Assembly (NCBI RefSeq): GCF_018614095.1
Contig: NZ_JAGGOY010000079.1
Location: 1 to 64,000, forward strand
DNA: 64,000 nucleotides
Direction of reading: 5' to 3'
Source: Streptomyces sp. ISL-87
GTDB lineage: Bacteria > Actinomycetota > Actinomycetes > Streptomycetales > Streptomycetaceae
Under the pieces are notes generated by a model, which ran no database searches, was not told where the DNA came from, and saw only the letters and a list, made by a program, of their open reading frames with translations. Positions 16,433 through 23,642 of the stretch are shown here, in pieces. Positions within the stretch are counted from its first letter, which is position 1; each line of letters begins with the position of its first letter. Both the position numbers and the translations under genes were made by a program.

Positions 16433-17679
16433 GTGGTCCGTTCTGGCTTGGCGGGGAAACTGGCTTCGACGATGAATCCACCGGAGTCCGCCGGACCTGT
16501 GTTGATCAGCCCTCCGACCGCGGCGACCCGTTCCCGCATGCCGAGCAGGCCGTAGCCGCCGTCCGGCGTCGCGGGCGGCGCTCCGGGGCCGTTGTCGCGG
16601 ATGCTGACGCGCAGGGCGTCGTGGGCGTAGTGCAGTTCCACGTCGACCGGTGCGCCCATGGCGTGTTTGCGGGCGTTGGTGAGGGACTCCTGGACGATGC
16701 GGTAGGCAGCCAGCTCGATTCCTGGTCCCATGGGGCGCGGGATACCGCTGAGGATGAGCCGGATCATGGCGGTGGAGGCTTTGCGGGCCTCGTCGAGCAG
16801 GTCGTTGAGCTGGGTGAGGTCGGGTTGCGGCTTCCGCTCGCCGCCGGTGACGGGCCCGTCGTCCTCGCGCAGTACGCCGAGCAGGCGGCGCATCTCCGTC
16901 AGGGCCGCGCGGGCGGTGTCGCCGATGCCGAGCAGCCGCTCACCGCCTGCGGCGGGCATGCCGGGGGTGGCCACGCGGGCCGTCTCGGCCTGCACGGCGA
17001 TCATGGAGACGTGGTGGCCGACGACGTCGTGCAGTTCGCGGACGATACGGGCGCGCTCCTCGCGGGCGGCGTTCTCCCATTGGCTGCCGGCCATGACTTC
17101 GCGTATGGCGTTGTGTTCCCGGTCGCCTTGTCTTGCGCGTCGGGCGAGACCGGCGAAGGCGGCCATCGGGGCCAGCGAGGCGAGGAGCACCGTGCGCGCC
17201 CGGTAGTCGGTGTCCGTGGATCCGGCGAGGGCCAGTGCGAGGAACGGTGTGGTGAAGAGCATCGCCGCCAGGACGTTTCCGCAGCGGCCGAGCCGGTACT
17301 GGGCGAGCAACTGAGCGGCGAAGCCTGCCAGCGTCAGCGTATGGAAGATCGTGAGTGAGCCGAAGCTCGCCGCGGTCACCGTGAATCCGGCGAGGACGGG
17401 CCGCAGGAGAGCCAGTGGCAGCGCGGTGCACAGGCATAACAGCCCCATGACCATGGCGAGTTGGAAACCGCCGACGCTTCCGTCGGCCGCTTTCTGCGAG
17501 GTGTCCGCGAACATCCGGGGGATCGACCCATGGACGGCGACCAGCTCGGCGAGCGATTCGGCGATCGCGAGCACGCACAGCATCGAGATGAACACGGCGT
17601 TGCACGGGAGGGCCGTGGCCCGCCACAGCACTCCGGTCCAGCCGTCACGCCAGGCAGTCGCACGGTTCACGCCGGTCAT
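16429..17679 (-). CDS. sensor histidine kinase (HisKA_3 type)
   Basis: 416 residues from the ATG at 17679. About six membrane helices occupy the first 165 residues, with short loops and so little external sensor domain. The DHp motif ERARIVRELHDVVGHHVSMI carries the phosphorylated His217. Later come LTNARKHA (N-box), IRDNGPGAPP (G1) and GGYGLLGMRERVAAVGG (G2). This architecture (membrane-sensing, NarL partner) is that of DesK/LiaS-like kinases that often respond to envelope stress or antibiotics. Two copies of a 16-bp palindrome lie 52-91 bp upstream of the start. Confidence 0.92.
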   Translation of the reverse strand: MTGVNRATAWRDGWTGVLWRATALPCNAVFISMLCVLAIAESLAELVAVHGSIPRMFADTSQKAADGSVGGFQLAMVMGLLCLCTALPLALLRPVLAGFTVTAASFGSLTIFHTLTLAGFAAQLLAQYRLGRCGNVLAAMLFTTPFLALALAGSTDTDYRARTVLLASLAPMAAFAGLARRARQGDREHNAIREVMAGSQWENAAREERARIVRELHDVVGHHVSMIAVQAETARVATPGMPAAGGERLLGIGDTARAALTEMRRLLGVLREDDGPVTGGERKPQPDLTQLNDLLDEARKASTAMIRLILSGIPRPMGPGIELAAYRIVQESLTNARKHAMGAPVDVELHYAHDALRVSIRDNGPGAPPATPDGGYGLLGMRERVAAVGGLINTGPADSGGFIVEASFPAKPERTT

Positions 17680-17730
17680 TATGGCAGCCGGACCTCTGCG
17701 CAGCCGTCCCTCCAAGCAGTGATCAGGTAC

Positions 17731-17770
17731 TCCCTCGCGCGAGGGACAGGGGCATCGCTCGCGCGAGGGA
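17731..17770. promoter_or_regulatory. two tandem 16-bp palindromes before the kinase gene
   Basis: TCCCTCGCGCGAGGGA at 17731-17746 is perfect. TCGCTCGCGCGAGGGA at 17755-17770 differs at one base. Their starts are 24 bp apart. The same 16-mer, apart from its two central bases, is the core of the palindrome in front of the ABC ATPase gene. This is a probable regulator-binding pair. Confidence 0.75.
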
Positions 17771-17804
17771 GCAGGGTGGTGCACGGCTCAGCGACGAGCC
17801 TCCT

Positions 17805-17990
17805 TCAGGGCGCCCGCCCGGCGTTCCAGGCCTCGGTCAGCTGGTCCGTCCGGCCGCCGAAGCCGACCCGGATGTGCTGGGGACTGCCGAAGCACGATCC
17901 GAGGATGATGAGTACCCCTCGTTTCCGGAACAGCCCGTCACAGAAGGCTACGACTCCGTTCGGCCACGCTGTCGCCCGGACAATTGAGGA
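17805..17990 (-). pseudogene. 3' end of a class I/II aminotransferase gene
   Basis: The frame reads VVAFCDGLFRKRGVLIILGS then CFGSPQHIRVGFGGRTDQLT and EAWNAGRAP with a stop at 17805. This is the C-terminal small-domain pattern of fold-type I PLP enzymes (LL.E.GV.V.PG..FG...H.R.GFG), with the carboxylate-binding Arg conserved. The lysine domain and the N-terminus are missing. It is a relic inside the island. Confidence 0.65.
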
Positions 17991-18166
17991 CGGAAGCCAA
18001 GGCGTGGATCGCGTTTGCGCTGGTTTCCGCACTGGCCAGGTGCGTACAGGCCTCAGTCAAGCGATAGCAAAGCGGGTCGTCTCCACTCGACAGTTTCACC
18101 TGCACGAACGAGCCCCTGACGAGCCATCAGAGCGAGCGTCAAATGAGCGTCACGAGCGTCATTTCA

Positions 18167-18278
18167 GCGTCAAGATATCGCCTGTAACGCCCACACCGCA
18201 CATAATGCGCACCGACGAAACCGCAGGTCAGGCGCCCTTCGCCACCGGCTCCAGGATCGCGACGCACTCCACGTGGTG
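18167..18278. repeat. RNA-methyltransferase 3'-end repeat, right copy
   Basis: Direct-repeat partner of 11561-11672 (97 of 112 bases the same by my count), 6,606 bp away. Near its left end the motif GAGCGTC/GACGCTC recurs several times (18132-18170). Confidence 0.7.
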
Positions 18279-18305
18279 CGTCATCGGGAAGACGTGGAGA
18301 CAGAG
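18228..18305 (-). pseudogene. C-terminus of a TrmA/RlmD-family RNA methyltransferase
   Basis: The minus strand reads GLCLHVFPMTHHVECVAILE then PVAKGA and stop at 18228. FPMTHHVECVA.LE is the very conserved C-terminal motif of uracil-5 RNA methyltransferases. Nothing upstream of it belongs to the enzyme; the truncated PucR frame begins at once. It is the gene end left by integration or recombination. Confidence 0.75.
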
Positions 18306-18310
18306 CCCTA

Positions 18311-18931
18311 TCAGCCCTGCCCTGCAGGGGGTCGAGCGTCACGGGCGTCGGCCTGCGTAACGGGCAGCGACGTGGCGGCCTCCGTCACGGGAACCGAGGG
18401 GCCGATCGCGCCGGACCAGCCGGTGAGGGCCCGGTGCAGCAGCTCTGCGCGTCCGGGGGCATCCGGGTCCGGTACGACCAGGCACGGCCGCTCGCCCTCC
18501 ATGTCGAACAGCACCTCGTCGCCCACGGCAGGGGCGACCGCCTCCGCGGCAGGGCGGAGCAGTACAGCTACCGCCACCTTTTCGGGCAGCTGCCAGCCCA
18601 CGTCGGCCGCGCGGTCGGCAAGGAAAGCGGACGGATCCGAGCGGTGCTCGGAGAGCAGGAGATCGACGAGGAGGCGCTGCAGGCGCAGCCGCTCCCCGGC
18701 CTGGCGGGCGATGGCCTCGGCGTATCCGCGTACGGACTGGGCCACCATCACGTCGAGATACTCGAACGCGGACTCGGCGAGCTCGTACATGGCCGAGGAC
18801 GGAATCTCGGCCTCCTGGCCGATCTCCGCCATGCGCCGCCAGGAAAGCCGCACGCCCAGCCGGTAGATCCCCTGCAGGGAGTCCAGGCTGCGCCCATGGG
18901 CGACCTCGCCGCGCCCGAAGTCCCGGAACAT
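18311..18931 (-). pseudogene. PucR/CdaR-type regulator, truncated
   Basis: FRDFGRGEVAHGRSLDSLQG, IYRLGVRLSWRRMAEIGQEA and LAESAFEYLDVMVAQSVRGY match the N-terminal ligand-sensing domain of PucR-family activators. The middle domain follows (GWQLPEKVAVAVLLRPAAE; DMEGERPCLVVPDPDAPGR). The C-terminal helix-turn-helix is absent: after TEAATSL near 18376 the sequence becomes unrelated, and it stops at 18311 next to the methyltransferase repeat. The start is also uncertain because an in-frame TAG lies about 80 bases before the first ATG. Without its DNA-binding region it should be inactive. Confidence 0.7.
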
Positions 18932-19176
18932 CTCGGGAAGAGTGCTCGGGCGGTCCGAGCCGCCGCCCGGCGGCCGCCGCCGTCCCGGCTTCCCCGCTGA
19001 CGCAGACGCCTACTGGGGCTGCAGGCCGTGGCACTCCCCACGGAGCCGCCCGCGCCTCCAAGGGTCCCAGGCGGTCGTCGCCTTGATCCCGCCGCTGGTG
19101 TCCGCGGATTCGCGGTGGCCGCCGCTGCGGCACACCACCTCGCCGGTGAACGTGACGGCGGGAGCGGGTGTCCGCG
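18932..19176. other. gap between PucR fragment and LysR gene
   Basis: A 65-codon minus-strand frame (19010-19207, MVGGVRRVELTRTPAPAVTF onward) overlaps the LysR 3' end by 31 nt and has G/C-rich third positions, but I cannot relate it to any family. It may be a relic or chance. Confidence 0.3.
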
Positions 19177-20154
19177 TCAGCTCGACTCGTCGTACACCAC
19201 CGACCATGGGCGGGGTGGCCCGTCCGGTGAGCCGGGGTTGCCGTCATGGCGCAGGGTCGCCGTATGGTCGCGGGCGAGCACACCAGCCGCGAGCTCCGCG
19301 AAGTGCGGGGCTGCCGGGTGGGCGGACCGGCCGGCGGGCCAGGCCCCGGTCGTCCGCTGGACGAGTGGGCGGCCGGCCAGCGGCCGCCAGACGACGCGGG
19401 GTTCCTTGCGGGCCACCGGCCCCTGGTCGAAGGCGACGCCGTGGCCCGCGTGGACAAGAGCCAGCAGGAACTCGGGGTTGGCGGCGTGCCGGAGCCGGCC
19501 GGGCACGAAGCCCTCGGCGCGGCAGGTGTCGAGGACCCGGTCGTACCAGCCGGGGGCCTGGGCGCGGGGGAAGAGCACCAGGTCGTGGCCGGACAGTTCG
19601 GCGAGCGCGACCTCGGGGAGCCGCGCCAGCGGTGAGGTGCGGGGCAGGACGACGCCGAGTTCCGCGCACACCTCCGGGCCGAGGCGGAGTTCGGTGGCGT
19701 CCACGGGCTGGTGGACGAGGCCGACGTCGAGTCCACCCGAGGCGAGCAGCCGCAGCTGTTCCTCGGTGGTGATCTCCTGGAGATCGACGGACAGGCCCGG
19801 GGCGTGCTCCGCGCAGGCCGTGAGCAGCGTGGAGAGCATGGCGACCGTGGTGTCGGGAGGGACGCCCGCGCGCAGGGTGCCCAGGCCGCCGTCCCCGGCG
19901 CGGCGGGCCAGCGTCCGTAACCGCTCCTCGCGGGCCAGGAGTTCGCGGGCCTCGTCCAGCAGCACCATGCCGGCGGCGGTCAGCCGGACCTGGCGGTGCG
20001 ATCGGTCGAACAGTTCGGCGCCGAGGTCCTTCTCCAGTCTGCGTACCGCTTGGCTGAGGGGCGGTTGGGCCATGCCAAACCGGTCGGCGGCCCGGCTGAA
20101 GTGCAGCTCGTCGGCGACAACGACGAAGATACGCAAGTGGCGCAAGAGATCCAC
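19177..20154 (-). CDS. LysR-family transcriptional regulator
   Basis: 325 residues from GTG 20154. The N-terminal winged helix is canonical: LLRHLRIFVVVADELHFSRA, ADRFGMAQPPLSQAVRRLEK and LGAELFDRSHRQVRLTAAG. The C-terminal part has the two-lobe ligand-binding pattern (GTLRAGVPPDTTVAMLSTLL; GLDVGLVHQP; DLVLFPRAQAPGWYDRVLD). It is transcribed away from a beta-lactamase-family gene with only about 15-30 bp between starts, the classic LysR arrangement (as for AmpR-ampC). It probably controls that gene; the effector is unknown. Confidence 0.9.
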   Translation of the reverse strand: MDLLRHLRIFVVVADELHFSRAADRFGMAQPPLSQAVRRLEKDLGAELFDRSHRQVRLTAAGMVLLDEARELLAREERLRTLARRAGDGGLGTLRAGVPPDTTVAMLSTLLTACAEHAPGLSVDLQEITTEEQLRLLASGGLDVGLVHQPVDATELRLGPEVCAELGVVLPRTSPLARLPEVALAELSGHDLVLFPRAQAPGWYDRVLDTCRAEGFVPGRLRHAANPEFLLALVHAGHGVAFDQGPVARKEPRVVWRPLAGRPLVQRTTGAWPAGRSAHPAAPHFAELAAGVLARDHTATLRHDGNPGSPDGPPRPWSVVYDESS

Positions 20155-20184
20155 AGCCAAGGACCTTACGTGAGGGGCGCAGCG

Positions 20185-21078
20185 ATGGTCGAGGAACGGA
20201 TCCGCGAGGTCTTCGCGGGGGCGGGTGCCGAGGGGTTGCTGCATGCGGTCCCGGTCGGCGGGGGGCCGGAGGTCGAGGAGGTGGCCGTCGGTGCGGAAGA
20301 GCCCGTGGTGATCGCCTCGGTCTTCAAGGTGCTGGTGGTCCTGGAGTTCGCCCGGCAGGTGTCCGCCGGCCAACTCGACCCCCGTGAGCGGGTGCGGGTC
20401 ACGGCGGCCGACCGGCTCGGCGGCTGGGGCACCGCCGGCTGCGCGGACGACGTCGAGCTGTCGCTGCGCGATCTGGCGTTCTTCGCGATCTCGGTGAGCG
20501 ACAACTCGGCGGCGGATCTGCTGCTGGCACGGGTCGGCCTGGACACCGTGCGGCTTCTCGCCGGGGAACTCGGGCTCGCCAGGACCCGGATCGTGGGTGG
20601 TCCCCGTGACGTACTGGAGTCGATGCTCGCCGAGGTCGGCGCACGGGACGAGGCGGAGTTCGCCCGCCGGTACCCGGCTCTGACGGACGATCGCAAGAGA
20701 CGGCTGAGCGTGCTGGATCCGCAGCGGACCAACGCCGCCACACCCCGTGAGATCACCCGACTGCTGCGTCTGGTCTGGCGTGACGAGGCGGGCCCGCCGG
20801 ATGCCTGTGCTCAGGTGCGGGAGCTGATGGCCCGCCAGGTGTTCAAGCACCGGCTGGTGTCGGGGTTCCCCGACGAGGTGACGATCGCGGCGAAGACCGG
20901 AACCCTGCCCGGGCTGCACATGGAGGCGGGGGTCGTCCGGTATCCCGACGGCGGTCGCTACGCAGTCTCCGTCTTCGCCCGTACGCGGGAGCTGGCCGCC
21001 TCGCGTACCGCGGTGGACTCCGCGATCGGCGCCACAGCCCGGATCGCCGTCGACTTCCTGCGCAGTAGAGGGCTCTGA
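20185..21078 (+). CDS. class A-like serine beta-lactamase family hydrolase
   Basis: 297 residues from ATG 20185 (an in-frame GTG at 20170 is possible). The three active-site motifs are intact: Ser45-x-x-Lys48 in ASVFK, Ser105-Asp106-Asn107 in SVSDNSAAD, and Lys237-Thr-Gly in AAKTGTLPG. No signal peptide is visible, so unlike secreted beta-lactamases it would be cytoplasmic; many such proteins are penicillin-insensitive esterases or amidases. The class A deacylating Glu loop is not clear around ESMLAEVGARDEAEF. Divergent from a LysR gene that probably regulates it. Confidence 0.85.
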   Translation: MVEERIREVFAGAGAEGLLHAVPVGGGPEVEEVAVGAEEPVVIASVFKVLVVLEFARQVSAGQLDPRERVRVTAADRLGGWGTAGCADDVELSLRDLAFFAISVSDNSAADLLLARVGLDTVRLLAGELGLARTRIVGGPRDVLESMLAEVGARDEAEFARRYPALTDDRKRRLSVLDPQRTNAATPREITRLLRLVWRDEAGPPDACAQVRELMARQVFKHRLVSGFPDEVTIAAKTGTLPGLHMEAGVVRYPDGGRYAVSVFARTRELAASRTAVDSAIGATARIAVDFLRSRGL

Positions 21079-21161
21079 CGTGCACTCATATGCATACACA
21101 TATGAGGACTCCGGGATTTTGATCTTGGACGGCGGGGGCCGCGTCCTGATCTCCTGACGCC

Positions 21162-22193
21162 ATGAACGACGACACAGACGCACAGCGCCCGAAGCGGCGC
21201 ATCCAGGGGTTCGGCCGGCGTACGGTGCTGCGCGGCGCCGTGCTCGGCGCGGCCGTCCCGCTGCTTCCCGCCACCGCCTCCGCGGCCGGCGCCTCCGCGA
21301 CCACCGCCTCCGATGCGGCCACCCGCGGGGCCCCGGCGGCGGGTTCGGCCTCCTTCCGCTGGTTGGGCACCTCCGGCTGGCGCATCGACGTCGACGGCCG
21401 GACGGTGCTCTTCGACCCGTACCTCACCCGGTTCAAGACCGGCCTGTTCGACGGGGGCTTCAAACCCGGTACGAAGCTGCAGTCCGACCCCGAGCTCGTA
21501 CGGGAGCACATCGGCCACCCCGAGATCGTCCTGATCAGCCACTGCCACTGGGACCACATCGCGGATGTGCCCCACATCGCCAAGTCCACCGGCGCCCGGG
21601 TCATCGGCACGGAGACCACGTTCCATCTGCTGGTCGCGTTTGGCGTCGACCCGGGACAGATCTCGGTGGTGAAGGGCGGCGAGATACTGGACTTCGACGG
21701 GATCACCATCGAGGTCGTGTCGAGCCTGCACAGCCGGAACAAGCGGCACTCCTATTTCGCCCCGGGCACGCTGAACGCACCGCCCGCGGCGGCCCCGAGG
21801 ACCATCTCCGACCTGCCGGAGGGCAACACGCTCGCCTTCCAGGTGACGGCGGGGAGCAGCGGCCCTTCGGCGTTCCTGATGGGCGCCAGCGACTTCTCCG
21901 AGCGGGCCGTGCAGGGGTTGAGCCCCGATCTCGCGATGGTCGCGGTGCCGTCCAGCGCCGCCACCTCCCGCTATGTGCCCCGACTGTTGCGGGCACTGGG
22001 CCGGCCCGGCGTCGTCGTACCCGTCCACTGGGACAACTTCGAGGAGCCGCTGAGCGAGCCCCCACGCCGCGACCCGGCAATGGACCTGGACGGGTTCGTC
22101 GCCCAGGTCCACCAGGAGTCTCCGACGAGCCGGATCGTCGTCCCGGACTACCGCACCACGTACGGGGGAGACATGCGGCCGAGGAGACTCTGA
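21162..22193 (+). CDS. Tat-exported metallo-beta-lactamase-fold hydrolase
   Basis: 343 residues. The N-terminus has a twin-arginine signal (GFGRRTVLRGAVLGAAVPLL, then ATASA). The metal site is HCHWDH with His127, His129, Asp131 and His132; further ligands are probably His in LHSRNKRH, Asp in MGASDFSE and His in VVPVHWDNFE. The overall pattern (FRWLGTSGWRIDVDGRTVLF at the start) is that of UlaG/YcbL-like lactonase or phosphodiesterase families rather than true beta-lactamases. It folds with metal in the cytoplasm before export. The preceding gene ends 83 bp upstream. Confidence 0.88.
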   Translation: MNDDTDAQRPKRRIQGFGRRTVLRGAVLGAAVPLLPATASAAGASATTASDAATRGAPAAGSASFRWLGTSGWRIDVDGRTVLFDPYLTRFKTGLFDGGFKPGTKLQSDPELVREHIGHPEIVLISHCHWDHIADVPHIAKSTGARVIGTETTFHLLVAFGVDPGQISVVKGGEILDFDGITIEVVSSLHSRNKRHSYFAPGTLNAPPAAAPRTISDLPEGNTLAFQVTAGSSGPSAFLMGASDFSERAVQGLSPDLAMVAVPSSAATSRYVPRLLRALGRPGVVVPVHWDNFEEPLSEPPRRDPAMDLDGFVAQVHQESPTSRIVVPDYRTTYGGDMRPRRL

Positions 22194-22451
22194 CCGACGT
22201 ACCGGCCCCGCGAGCCCTCCGACTCCCGGTCCTCGCGGTGGTGCTCGGCACGACGCCGATCAGGGTGGTGACGTGGTCGGGCCGAACGGCGCCGGGGCTG
22301 CCGTTCCTCAGCAGCGAGCCGGCCGTGGAACGGGGCATCGAGACGGATCGGCGCCTGCCCGCCAACGGCGACGCCGCACGGGTGGCCAACGAACTTCGCC
22401 ATCACCTCGCCATCGCGGACGGGGCCTGACTCACACCGGCACAGCGGCCGG

Positions 22452-23024
22452 GTGAGCCAGGTCCCGCCGGTAACAGTGGCGTGGCGGGTCGACGGGATGA
22501 GCCGCGCCACCGGCCTCGCCGTCTCCGCCACCGGCACCGTCGACCAGGACCCGAACCTCCCGGCCGACTGGTGGTGGGCGGAGCTCCGCCGCGCCCTGGC
22601 CGCCCTGTCCGGACACCACACGGACCGGGCGTGCATGCGGCATGAGCACCTGACGGGCCGGATCCGCGAGGTCTACAGCGACACCGTCGACACCACGATC
22701 ACCGACTGGGCCTGCGCCCACGGAGACATCGGCTGGGCCAACCTCACCGACCCCACCCTGACCCTGCTCGACTGGGAGGGCTGGGGCCGCGCCCCCGTCG
22801 GCTACGACGCCGCCTGCCTGAGGTCCGCATCCCTTCCCGTCCCCACGCTCGCCGCCCGCGTCCTCACCGAGTTCCACGATGTCCTCGACACCCGGGCCGA
22901 CCGCCTATCCCGGCTGATGCCGTCCGCAAACGTCGAGCGGGCCCGCCGCCGCTCTGGGAAGACGACGCCACTGACCGCGCCGGCACAGGAAGCGGCGCGG
23001 CAGCTGCTCGCCTCCCTGACTTGA
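22452..23024 (+). pseudogene. aminoglycoside-phosphotransferase-fold kinase, N-terminally truncated
   Basis: The frame contains the catalytic loop ACAHGDIGWANLTDP (HGD...N) and the magnesium motif LLDWEGWGRAPVGYDAA of APH/choline-kinase-like enzymes, then a C-terminal helix bundle. The N-terminal lobe with the ATP-binding lysine is missing; the frame begins at GTG 22452 directly after a stop. The 22197-22431 interval before it holds another short open frame that I could not identify. It lies near the right end of the island and is probably inactive. Confidence 0.65.
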
Positions 23025-23274
23025 GATCATCGGGCGGGCCGGGTGGCGAGCCGGCGCCCGCCCCCACGCTCAGAGACCCGTACTCCGAGCCGTCGAGCTG
23101 CTCCAGCTCATCCAGGATCGCCAGGCACGCCTTGTCCGCCCCCCACAACTGCGACCTCCCGAGACCCCTGCCGTGATGACGCGTGGCCACATCTCGGAGA
23201 AGGGCCTCAAGCTCTGCCGAAAGGGGCAGGGCCAGAGGCCCTCGGCGGGACGCCTGTAGAGCCGAGCGGCTCAC
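22864..23274 (-). CDS. small hypothetical protein, truncated
   Basis: From GTG 23274 the frame reads SRSALQASRRGPLALPLSAE, LEALLRDVATRHHGRGLGRS and KACLAILDELEQLDGSEYG with coding-like third positions. Beyond about 23043 it runs antisense through the kinase relic, and its composition changes, so only the first 75 residues look genuine. Helical, acidic C-terminal part; no family recognised. Immediately upstream (23294-23321) are the AGTCAGCA repeats. Confidence 0.35.
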   Translation of the reverse strand: MSRSALQASRRGPLALPLSAELEALLRDVATRHHGRGLGRSQLWGADKACLAILDELEQLDGSEYGSLSVGAGAGSPPGPPDDLKSGRRAAAAPLPVPARSVASSSQSGGGPARRLRTASAGIGGRPGCRGHRGTR

Positions 23275-23626
23275 ACCGATGAATATGACTACTAGTCAGT
23301 AAAGTCAGCAAGGAGTCAGCATTCGTCCGACCAGACCCGATCACAGCCTGATCCACATGAGACTCGACGGCAAGATCCGCAAGCGCCTCCCGAGGCGGCA
23401 CCACTAAGTCCGACACCTCTAGAACTGGAACTAATGACACCCACCAGGCCCAGCTCACACCCGGACGCATCACCCAAGGTCAACAGGCTCTGCCCCATGC
23501 CCTATGGGGGAGTTGGGGACAGCCGAGGTGCCACATACGGAGGGCCCGCTCGGCCGTTGACCTTGTCGCACCAAGCCCCTTCCCTCGCCTCCCTCGGAGG
23601 CGTGCGATACGCTCGTGGGGCCGTCC
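23275..23626. other. right-end non-coding segment of the island
   Basis: About 350 bp with no convincing gene. It holds the AGTCAGYA direct repeats at 23294-23321 and a minimal frame MRLDGKIRKRLPRRHH at 23357-23407, then reaches the exporter break. GC content is visibly lower around 23275-23330. Confidence 0.5.
23294..23321 (+). repeat. three AGTCAGYA direct repeats, candidate integrase arm sites
   Basis: AGTCAGTA (23294-23301), AGTCAGCA (23303-23310) and AGTCAGCA (23314-23321), spaced 9 and 11 bp, same orientation as the pair at 6918-6935 at the other end of the segment. Confidence 0.5.
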
Positions 23627-23642
23627 GATCCAGTTGAACTCG
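23627..23642. repeat. right copy of the split-site sequence (candidate attR core)
   Basis: GATC-CA-GTTGAACTCG. The ABC exporter membrane half resumes exactly at GTTGAACTCG (minus strand CGAGTTCAAC, coding for EFN). Partner of 6852-6867. Confidence 0.7.

Larger units (their letters stand above)
6868..23632. mobile_element. putative integrated genomic island inside an ABC exporter gene
   Basis: The segment is bounded by the two halves of one ABC exporter and by direct repeats of the break sequence. Near both ends, clusters of the 8-mer AGTCAGCA in one orientation and spaced about one helical turn apart (6918-6935; 23294-23321) resemble arm-type binding sites of a tyrosine integrase. No integrase, excisionase or transfer gene is recognisable inside, so the element would be a decayed or satellite form. 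Cargo includes a glycosyltransferase operon, a two-component/ABC system, LysR with a beta-lactamase, and many fragments. Boundaries are seen; the mechanism is inferred. Confidence 0.65.

Noticed and set aside
22197-22451. Coding gene upstream of the phosphotransferase relic
   Set aside because: An open frame of about 64 codons exists (22238-22429), but no family, ribosome site or context supports it.
6868-23632. Island as a conjugative (AICE) or phage element
   Set aside because: No integrase, excisionase, Rep, FtsK/Tra or phage structural gene is recognisable; only boundary features support mobility.
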